DNA of 5,085 nucleotides. It comes from Syntrophomonadaceae bacterium. GTDB taxonomy: Bacteria; Bacillota; Dethiobacteria; DTU022. Positions 1 to 4,509 of this stretch are shown here, piece by piece. The first letter of the stretch is position 1. Every line of letters starts with the position of its first letter. Made by a program: the position numbers and the translations under genes. The notes beneath the pieces were generated by a model. The model was not told the origin of the DNA and searched no databases. It worked only from the letters and a program-made list of their open reading frames with translations. The stretch lies in contig SLQM01000016.1 in assembly GCA_007131435.1 (NCBI GenBank), forward strand, positions 1 to 5,085, written 5' to 3'.

Positions 1-86
<86 letters not shown>

Positions 87-188
87 ATATCTTCACATGC
101 TCACCATAAATGATAAACACGTAAATCACAAACTCACATCCGTTTAATCCTAAACCCTTAAATCACTTAGATCGCAAGAACTCATCCA

Positions 189-210
189 CATTAACTACCA
201 AAAGTTAATG
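189..210 (-). other. Perfect 8-bp hairpin in the 16S leader
   Basis: On the transcript strand CATTAACT is followed by the loop TTTGGT and then AGTTAATG, a perfect 8-bp inverted repeat with a 6-base loop. It sits between the second boxA and the 16S 5' end, about 100 bases before mature 16S. No U-run follows, so it does not look like a terminator. A structural or processing role in the pre-rRNA leader is an inference. Confidence 0.6.
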
Positions 211-238
211 CAGCCTGAGCCCTCTCCTTACCCTATCC

Positions 239-253
239 AGTTTTCAAAGAACG
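239..253 (-). promoter_or_regulatory. boxA antitermination element, 16S-proximal copy
   Basis: The transcript strand reads CGTTCTTTGAAAACT, matching the boxA form commonly found before Firmicute rRNA genes (GTTCTTTGAAAACT). BoxA RNA is bound by the NusB-NusE(S10) pair and helps assemble the antitermination complex that lets RNA polymerase transcribe untranslated rRNA. The site lies about 150 bases before 16S, within the leader, as expected. Confidence 0.8.
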
Positions 254-367
254 GAAAAATTGCCCTGATGCTCATCACAAATCTGCCCCCCGTCCCTCGC
301 GGGTGAGGGCTTTGTTAATCCTTCCAACCCTATAATTAATGATGAGGGAAAGACATAACAGGATTTG

Positions 368-412
368 TATCTTTTCAAAGAGATAGAGCAGCTACCGCTT
401 TCTTTGCTGCTC
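368..412 (-). promoter_or_regulatory. boxB-like hairpin followed by first boxA copy
   Basis: Shortly after the predicted transcription start the RNA contains GAGCAGC, a 13-base loop and GCTGCTC, a perfect 7-bp stem (386-392 with 406-412). It is followed directly by TCTTTGAAAA at 372-381, the boxA core, which recurs base for base at 241-250 in the second boxA. Hairpin then boxA is the order of boxB-boxA in rRNA leaders such as those of E. coli. The boxA core is itself flanked by TATCT/AGATA arms (368-385), so it may be partly paired. The boxB label rests on position and shape only. Confidence 0.6.
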
Positions 413-436
413 CTACCGTATGAGCACGACCTTTTA

Positions 437-465
437 ATTTTAGCATGGTCTTCTAATTCTGTCAA
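437..465 (-). promoter_or_regulatory. Strong sigma-A promoter of the rRNA operon
   Basis: The minus strand carries a consensus -35 TTGACA (460-465), a 17-base spacer and the -10 TAAAAT (437-442). The likely start is a G at 430 or 431, six to seven bases beyond the -10. Initiation with G fits the known control of Bacillus rRNA promoters by GTP level, though that is inferred by analogy. The promoter begins only about 30 bases after the lysS stop codon. Confidence 0.88.
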
Positions 466-494
466 ATGTTTTTTTAAAATTATTTTGAAAAAAT
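466..494 (-). promoter_or_regulatory. AT-rich UP-element-like region upstream of the rRNA promoter
   Basis: Immediately upstream of the -35 lies an almost pure A/T stretch made of T-runs and A-runs, containing TTTTTTCAAAATAATTTT followed by seven A residues. It forms a near-perfect A/T dyad. Such tracts upstream of rRNA promoters act as UP elements bound by the C-terminal domain of the RNA polymerase alpha subunit. The same bases are the whole 3' flank of lysS; there is no GC-rich stem, so a conventional intrinsic terminator for lysS is not visible. Confidence 0.7.
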
Positions 495-1976
495 TTATTC
501 CCCTGCCGGACGCGGTTTCAGGGTGGGGAAAAGGATTACATCGCGAATGGAAATGTTGTCGGTTAAGAGCATTACCAGGCGGTCAATCCCGATACCCAGG
601 CCACCGGCCGGCGGCATACCATATTCAAGGGCGTTAATGAAGTCTTCATCCATTACATGGGCTTCATCATCGCCTGCTTCCCTTCTTTCCAACTGTTGCT
701 CAAAGCGGGCACGCTGGTCTATGGGGTCATTCAGTTCGGTAAAGGCATTGGCAATTTCCCAGCCTGCAATGAACCCTTCGAACCTGAGGGTCAGGCGGGG
801 ATCAGACTCCATTTTTTTCGCCAGCGGCGAGACTTCAATCGGAAACTCGGTGACAAAGATGGGCGAGAGCAGCTGCTCCTCGCAGTATTCATCAAAAAAG
901 ATGTAGAGTATGTCGCCCCAGGACATGCCTTTGTCAAGCTCGAGTCCCGCATCCCGGGCAGCCTTGAAGGCAGCCTGGTCATCGGAGAGAGTGGAGAAAT
1001 CAACTCCCGTGTATTTACGCACAACCTCCACCATCGTCTCCCGCGGCCAGGGAGGTGTCAGGTCAATCTCCCGGCCCTGGAAGCTGATTACGCCGCTCCC
1101 AAAAACTTTTTTTGCGATTTCATAAATCAGGTTTTCAGTAATCGCCATCATATCTTCATAATCGGCATAGTTCTGGTAAATCTCGACAGAGGTAAACTCC
1201 GGGTTATGAATGGTTGATATACCTTCATTGCGGAATATCCGCCCTATTTCATATACCCTGTCAAGCCCGCCAACCAGCAGCCTCTTTAAATGCAGCTCAG
1301 TAGCGATGCGCAGGTAAAGCTTAATATCAAGCGCATTGTGATGAGTTATAAAGGGGCGGGCCAGTGCACCACCGGCTATAGTCTGCATGATCGGTGTTTC
1401 CACTTCGAGGAAGCCCCATTCATTTAACAGCTCCCGCATGGTGGAGATAATTTTACTGCGGTTAATGAATGTCTGCTTAACCTCCTGGTTAACGATCAGG
1501 TCAACATAGCGCTGGCGGTAGCGCAGTTCTATATCTTTCAGGCCATGCCACTTTTCGGGCAGGGGCCGCAGCGCCTTCGCCAGGTAGGTAAAGTCGCTGG
1601 CGTTAACGGTAACTTCTCCCTTGCGGGTTTTGAATACCTCACCTGTAACGCCTATAAAATCGCCAATATCAACCAGGTCAAAAAGGTCATATTTTTCTTC
1701 TCCAACCTGGTCCTGGCGCAGGTAGATTTGAACCTGTCCCTGGTAATCCTGCAGGTGAGCAAATGCTGCTTTCCCGTGGGAGCGAATGCTGATCAACCTG
1801 CCCGCAACAGTCACTTCCCTGCCTTCCAGGGTTTCAAAATTATCTATAATTTCCGAGGAGTAATGATCTGCTTCAAACTTCTGGCCAAAAGGCTCTACTC
1901 CCCTCTCTCTCAGTTCATCCAGTTTGCGGCGCCTTACCTGCAACAATTCGTGCAGCTGCTGTTGCTCCTGATCCAT
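495..1976 (-). CDS. lysS: Lysine--tRNA ligase, class II
   Basis: This is lysyl-tRNA synthetase, the cytoplasmic enzyme that activates lysine with ATP and attaches it to tRNA-Lys. The 493-residue length matches bacterial class II LysRS. An N-terminal helix (about 1-30) leads into the OB-fold anticodon-binding domain (about 54-131, with VTVAGRLISIR and GEVTVNA). The catalytic core follows: motif 1 at about 171-196 (ending FLEVETPIM), the PFITHHNALD and YLRIATELHLKRLLVGG segments at 208-237, motif 2 with FRNEG at 248-252 and HNPEFT at 257-262, and motif 3 with GLGIGIDRL at 459-467. The C-terminus LFPTLKP is the family's usual end, so the gene is intact. The ATG is preceded by GGAGGG six bases away. 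It lies 20 bases after greA and is surely cotranscribed with it; the rRNA promoter starts right after its stop. Confidence 0.98.
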   Translation of the reverse strand: MDQEQQQLHELLQVRRRKLDELRERGVEPFGQKFEADHYSSEIIDNFETLEGREVTVAGRLISIRSHGKAAFAHLQDYQGQVQIYLRQDQVGEEKYDLFDLVDIGDFIGVTGEVFKTRKGEVTVNASDFTYLAKALRPLPEKWHGLKDIELRYRQRYVDLIVNQEVKQTFINRSKIISTMRELLNEWGFLEVETPIMQTIAGGALARPFITHHNALDIKLYLRIATELHLKRLLVGGLDRVYEIGRIFRNEGISTIHNPEFTSVEIYQNYADYEDMMAITENLIYEIAKKVFGSGVISFQGREIDLTPPWPRETMVEVVRKYTGVDFSTLSDDQAAFKAARDAGLELDKGMSWGDILYIFFDEYCEEQLLSPIFVTEFPIEVSPLAKKMESDPRLTLRFEGFIAGWEIANAFTELNDPIDQRARFEQQLERREAGDDEAHVMDEDFINALEYGMPPAGGLGIGIDRLVMLLTDNISIRDVILFPTLKPRPAGE

Positions 1977-1996
1977 CCTTTTCCCTCCAGGGCTGC

Positions 1997-2473
1997 TTAG
2001 TTAATTGATTCGATTTTATAGTTAAATGTTCCGGCGGGAACTTTTACCTCTACCTTGTCGCCCACACCGAGGCCGAAGATTGCCTTGCCTACCGGCGATT
2101 CGTTGGATATCTTCATTTCCGTCGGGTCCGCTTCGGCGGTGCTGACAATGGTGTATTCATATTCCCTGTTCGAATTGGTCTCGCGCAGCTTGACCGTAGA
2201 GCCAAGAGCGACATGATCATCGTTACTTTCATCTTTTTCCAGGATCCTTGCCCGGCGCAGCATTTTTTCCAGGGTAATAATCCTGCCCTCCAAAAATGCC
2301 TGCTCGTTCTTGGCATCTTCATACTCGGAGTTATCGGTGATATCCCCGTAAGATATCGCTTCCTTAATCCTGGCAGCAACCTCTTTACGCTTCACCGTCC
2401 GTAGATGGTTAAGCTCATTTTCCAGCTTTTCAAGCCCACCCTTGGTTAAAAGCAGCTCTTCATGATTTTCCAT
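1997..2473 (-). CDS. greA: Transcription elongation factor GreA
   Basis: GreA enters the secondary channel of RNA polymerase and stimulates cleavage of the RNA 3' end in backtracked complexes, restoring elongation. The 158-residue length is typical. Residues about 5-78 form the antiparallel coiled coil, starting LLTKGGLEKLENEL. The tip motif GDITDNSEYEDAKNEQ (43-58) carries the acidic residues that reach the active site. These are D44 and D47; the E. coli pair is D41 and E44, so the second site is Asp instead of Glu, still acidic. Residues about 80-158 form the FKBP-like domain, with SPVGKAIFGLGVGDKVEV and a GTFNYKIESI end. The ATG has an AGGGGGG binding site eight bases upstream. It has its own consensus promoter at 2644-2672 and a leader of about 165 bases with a terminator-like hairpin. 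lysS follows after 20 bases. Confidence 0.97.
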   Translation of the reverse strand: MENHEELLLTKGGLEKLENELNHLRTVKRKEVAARIKEAISYGDITDNSEYEDAKNEQAFLEGRIITLEKMLRRARILEKDESNDDHVALGSTVKLRETNSNREYEYTIVSTAEADPTEMKISNESPVGKAIFGLGVGDKVEVKVPAGTFNYKIESIN

Positions 2474-2538
2474 AATTAAAACCCCCCTTGCATCAAAACT
2501 TGCGTCGGCTATTATTAATCTATCTGTATGAGTATCTC

Positions 2539-2583
2539 TAGGCTGTCAAAATAAATAACGGCTTCACCTCTTGACGAAGCCTA
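2539..2583 (-). terminator. Terminator-like hairpin in the greA leader, possible attenuator
   Basis: In the greA leader RNA, GGCUUC and GAAGCC form a perfect 6-bp stem (2560-2565 with 2576-2581). G-U, U-G and C-G pairs extend it to 9 bp around an AAGA loop. GUUAUUUAUUUU follows, an imperfect U-rich tail like that of an intrinsic terminator. The same 5' strand can instead pair further downstream: UAGGCU-UC-GUCAA with UUGACAGCCUA (2571-2583 with 2539-2549), 11 bp with a 2-base bulge. The two helices exclude each other. The hairpin lies between the greA promoter and start codon, so if it terminates, it would lower greA-lysS expression. Function is inferred from sequence only. Confidence 0.5.
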
Positions 2584-2591
2584 TAAAGAAT

Positions 2592-2614
2592 AGTGCCAAG
2601 TAAAACCTGACACC
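2592..2614 (-). other. Second hairpin in the greA leader
   Basis: On the transcript strand GGTGTCA and TGGCACT can pair over 7 bp, including two G-U pairs, around the 9-base loop GGTTTTACT. It lies about 25 bases after the predicted start and just upstream of the terminator-like hairpin. No U-run follows it. It may be a structured part of the leader RNA, but 7 bp with wobble pairs is weak evidence by itself. Confidence 0.35.
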
Positions 2615-2643
2615 GCTGCTGCCTGAGTATTAATTTTTGCTAT

Positions 2644-2672
2644 ATTATATGGCGTTAAAGTGACATTGTCAA
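2644..2672 (-). promoter_or_regulatory. Consensus sigma-A promoter for greA-lysS
   Basis: The minus strand has TTGACA (2667-2672), a 17-base spacer and TATAAT (2644-2649), a perfect match to the sigma-A/sigma-70 consensus at both hexamers and in spacing. The start should fall near 2637-2640, giving a greA leader of about 165 bases. A GAATATTC palindrome lies just upstream of the -35 (2674-2681); its significance is unknown. Confidence 0.92.
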
Positions 2673-2723
2673 GGAATATTCGGCCCTGCAAAAAATAATC
2701 TTTTTATACAGTCTGTACCCGGT

Positions 2724-3629
2724 CTATCCTTTTTGAAGTTGAACCACTCGCGGCTCAAGTTTAAGCTCTTCTAACAGCTTGTTGTATTGATCTTCAGTTA
2801 GTTCGCCCTTTCCACCAGCCATGCAGACCAGCAGCGCCTCCATCACGTTGGTGCCAAAGGACCTGCCCTGCATTTCCGGGGTAGTGGTAATCAGGGTTTT
2901 TAAGCCCCTTTCCCTTAGAAATTCCACATCAGAAGATGTTACCGTGTTGGTGATTATTGTTTTGCCGGGAAGCTCGGCGGGCATATAGCGGTGTATGAAG
3001 TGAAAATCACCGGCAATAATCTCGTTCGCATCGAAAAACTGGCTGTAACGGGGCTTGTTTACCGTCTGCTTTTCTCCGGTCGGATAAATCATGGTAAAGG
3101 GAAGCTGCCCCACTATCGGCGCTAGTACCCTTGCTATCGCAGCCAGGGTTTTCAGGGATTTGAGCGGGATGGGCACTCCTAAAATATAGGGCAGGTCGCC
3201 GTAGGTCATCTTACACCCGGCTTTTTCAAGGGCCAGGGCCATGCCGAGCCGGTCCATGGCACACATGAGCAAAACATTCGGCGCGCCATCAAAAAGGGCA
3301 CTTGACTCAGCCAGCTGTTCAATAGCCCGGCGCTCGAGGGTGTTTTTCAGGCCGGACCCGTCAACTATGGGAGTCTTTTCTGCCGCCCTGACAATGCGCC
3401 TGGCATCCCTGATTTCGTAGCGCTTGTCAACAGCGTAAATATAGAGGTCCATTCCACCAAGGCCGAAAGCATCAACATGCCCGTCCATCTCCCTGATCTT
3501 CTCAATCATCTTCTGCATATCGCCGTCGGTGCCAATACGTTCAATTTTGTACTCTTCACCCAGCAATGTAACTGTAACCATGTGATCACGGGCCGATGAA
3601 CCAAGACTAATCCCCACTACATGTTTCAA
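2724..3629 (-). CDS. Conserved protein of the 'quinate 5-dehydrogenase-like' group, function unproven
   Basis: This 301-residue protein resembles clostridial proteins that I recall being labelled 'quinate 5-dehydrogenase'. I see no GxGxxG or GxGGA nucleotide-binding loop of the shikimate/quinate dehydrogenase family, so the label should not be trusted. Visible segments are VVGISLGSSARDH (4-16), FGLGGMDLYIY (55-65), TPIVDGSGLKNTLER (86-100), a hydrophobic stretch with two proline-rich ends (146-182), YPTGEKQ (182-188), NTVTSSDVEFLRERG (228-242) and TTTPEMQGRSFGTNVMEAL (248-266). No signal peptide is apparent and it should be cytoplasmic. I chose the TTG at 3629 as start because AGGGAGAG lies 8-10 bases upstream; a longer frame from an ATG at 3716 would overlap the upstream gene by 71 bases and its first 29 residues look like read-through of the regulator. 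It follows the regulator by 16 bases, so the two should be cotranscribed and may act together. Confidence 0.8.
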   Translation of the reverse strand: MKHVVGISLGSSARDHMVTVTLLGEEYKIERIGTDGDMQKMIEKIREMDGHVDAFGLGGMDLYIYAVDKRYEIRDARRIVRAAEKTPIVDGSGLKNTLERRAIEQLAESSALFDGAPNVLLMCAMDRLGMALALEKAGCKMTYGDLPYILGVPIPLKSLKTLAAIARVLAPIVGQLPFTMIYPTGEKQTVNKPRYSQFFDANEIIAGDFHFIHRYMPAELPGKTIITNTVTSSDVEFLRERGLKTLITTTPEMQGRSFGTNVMEALLVCMAGGKGELTEDQYNKLLEELKLEPRVVQLQKG

Positions 3630-3639
3630 ATTCTGCGCT

Positions 3640-3645
3640 CTCCCT
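3640..3645 (-). promoter_or_regulatory. Ribosome binding site that fixes the TTG start at 3629
   Basis: AGGGAG follows the regulator's TGA stop without a gap and sits 10 bases before TTG (8 if AGGGAGAG is counted). The nearby ATG in AACATGTAG is out of frame and meets a stop at once. An in-frame GTG four codons downstream is a weaker alternative. Confidence 0.65.
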
Positions 3646-4185
3646 TCACTGCTTGCTGAGTACCTGCTCGAGCATTTTTCTGAATTGAACCGGGTCAACC
3701 CGGCGATCTTCTTCAATCGGCGTTTGCCCCAGGGTTAAGTGGACAACCTGGATGTTGAACAGCGCTTCAGCCAGGTGATACCATTTCTCCGAGGTAACCA
3801 TGATCAGGGTATCGAACTGCTTCAGCCTGGCAACCAGGTCAAAGATTTCATTAAAAAAATCAAGGGCCTGTTTGTCGCTGACCATTTCCCAACGTTCATT
3901 ATTGTTGAGTAGAAGGTAAAAATCAAGTCCCTGCTCACTGCATATTGTCGCAATTTCTTCCTTGTTGGACAGGGGAAAACCGATCACGGCCACCCGGGTG
4001 CCCTTGCGTATTTCACCGATCGATTCTATACGCGATATCAAACTGCGGTCAATACTCAGGCGTCTTGATACTTCCTGCTGGGAGACTCCCTGCTCACGCA
4101 GTTCCAGGGCCCGTTCGACGTGGCGGAAAGCCTTTTCCAGGCTGACCAGTTTTTCCCCGATCCTGTAAACTTTATCCGTCCCCAA
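3646..4185 (-). CDS. Helix-turn-helix transcriptional regulator with unassigned C-terminal domain
   Basis: The 179-residue protein has a DNA-binding helix-turn-helix at about 27-56: helix ALELREQG, then SQQEVSRRL, turn SID and recognition helix RSLISRIESIG. This resembles the Xre/ParB-type fold. Residues 63-179 form a second, alpha/beta-looking domain opening with TRVAVIGFPLSNKEE, a beta strand and loop like the start of a Rossmann-type fold. It continues with LDFYLLLNNNERWEM, FDTLIMVTSEKW and IQVVHLTLGQTP. It might sense a ligand or bind a partner, but I do not recognise it. The TTG at 4185 is the chosen start because GGAGGAG lies five bases upstream; an ATG at 4248 would put the promoter's palindrome inside the gene and lacks a binding site. 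The gene leads a two-gene operon and has a strong promoter with palindromes, which suggests autoregulation. Confidence 0.85.
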   Translation of the reverse strand: MGTDKVYRIGEKLVSLEKAFRHVERALELREQGVSQQEVSRRLSIDRSLISRIESIGEIRKGTRVAVIGFPLSNKEEIATICSEQGLDFYLLLNNNERWEMVSDKQALDFFNEIFDLVARLKQFDTLIMVTSEKWYHLAEALFNIQVVHLTLGQTPIEEDRRVDPVQFRKMLEQVLSKQ

Positions 4186-4190
4186 GAAAG

Positions 4191-4197
4191 CTCCTCC
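4191..4197 (-). promoter_or_regulatory. Ribosome binding site that fixes the TTG start at 4185
   Basis: GGAGGAG on the minus strand, five bases before TTG, is an almost ideal Shine-Dalgarno sequence. It decides the regulator's start in favour of TTG over the ATG 63 bases upstream, which would fall within a few bases of the predicted transcription start. Confidence 0.85.
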
Positions 4198-4229
4198 AAT
4201 AAAGCCCTGCCAGCTGCAGTCAAGGCTGT

Positions 4230-4243
4230 GCACAATTTTGTGC
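4230..4243. promoter_or_regulatory. Palindrome GCACAA-TT-TTGTGC, candidate operator
   Basis: A perfect 6-2-6 palindrome starts right at or just after the predicted transcription start of the regulator operon (about 4244). A dimeric helix-turn-helix protein bound here would block initiation or early elongation. A second palindrome, TTTAG-CA-CTAAA (4253-4264), overlaps the -10 hexamer. The position next to a regulator gene suggests self-control; no binding data can be read from sequence. Confidence 0.5.
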
Positions 4244-4250
4244 CTCAACT

Positions 4251-4279
4251 ATTTTAGCACTAAAGGGGCTTTCTGGCAA
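4251..4279 (-). promoter_or_regulatory. Sigma-A promoter of the regulator operon
   Basis: The minus strand shows TTGCCA (4274-4279), a 17-base spacer and TAAAAT (4251-4256). Only a few positions differ from consensus and the spacer is optimal. The start should fall near 4244-4245, giving a leader of about 60 bases to the TTG start. The TTTAG-CA-CTAAA palindrome overlaps the -10. Confidence 0.8.
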
Positions 4280-4299
4280 CGCTTCATCAATAAACCCGC

Positions 4300-4377
4300 A
4301 AACCCCGGGGGCGGTTCTCGCGGTTCAATTTCAGCATTTAAACCATCCTAAACCACCGGGACGGTTCTCCCGGGTCA
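4300..4377. repeat. Two diverged copies of a GC-rich 28-base repeat
   Basis: Copies at 4300-4327 and 4350-4377, exactly 50 bases apart and in the same orientation, agree at 23 of 28 positions and share GGTTCTC at the centre. The second copy holds a perfect 6-bp inverted repeat, CCGGGA-CGGTTC-TCCCGG. Both lie in the gap between the oxidoreductase and the regulator promoter. The GACGGTTCTC wording resembles dispersed intergenic repeats I recall from some clostridial genomes, but membership of a family cannot be shown here. The rest of the gap (4378-4509) holds no gene or clear terminator that I can see. Confidence 0.55.
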
Positions 4378-4509
4378 GTAAGTATATTACTATATTCATC
4401 CAGATGGCTATTTATGCCTGTTCTATGGCCCCACTTTAATCAAGTTAACCGAACGATGAGAACAGCCCTGAGGTTAAGAGTTAATCGATCCAAGTGCCGT
4501 TCCTTTGGT

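Larger units (their letters stand above)
87..431 (-). other. rRNA operon leader (transcribed spacer upstream of 16S)
   Basis: This stretch of about 345 bases lies between the predicted rRNA start point (a G at 430-431) and mature 16S. I see no protein gene in it; open frames here lack ribosome binding sites and run across promoter elements. In order of transcription it holds a boxB-like hairpin (386-412), a first boxA-like sequence (372-381), a hairpin around CCCTC/GAGGG near 294-309, a second and better boxA (239-253), a perfect 8-bp hairpin (189-210) and a small GTTTA/TAAAC hairpin (142-155). Such leaders normally load the Nus antitermination complex and supply one strand of the RNase III processing stem around 16S. 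The partner strand downstream of 16S is not in the window. Confidence 0.8.

Noticed and set aside
244..465. 73-residue open frame on the minus strand upstream of 16S
   Set aside because: Its ATG region falls on the rRNA -35 hexamer, it has no ribosome binding site and it runs through the boxB and boxA leader elements, so it is leader sequence, not a gene.
523..2404. Long plus-strand frames opposite lysS and greA
   Set aside because: They are antisense to two unmistakable conserved genes and have no recognisable motifs or binding sites.
2690..2717. Possible terminator after the 301-residue protein (TACAG/CTGTA dyad and a T6 run)
   Set aside because: The dyad leaves at most a 4-bp stem and the T-run is about a dozen bases away, so it does not make a convincing intrinsic terminator. 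Read-through into greA cannot be excluded.
3630..3716. Longer start (ATG at 3716) for the 301-residue protein
   Set aside because: It would overlap the regulator by 71 bases and has no binding site, whereas TTG at 3629 has AGGGAGAG at good spacing.
4381..4410. TATAGT/TATACT -10-like sequences on the minus strand
   Set aside because: No -35-like hexamer lies 16-18 bases upstream of either, and a much better promoter is present at 4251-4279.
4418..4465. Inverted repeat CTGTTCT/AGAACAG in the gap after the oxidoreductase
   Set aside because: The 7-base arms are separated by 34 bases with no U-run; a match of this length is expected by chance in a window of this size.
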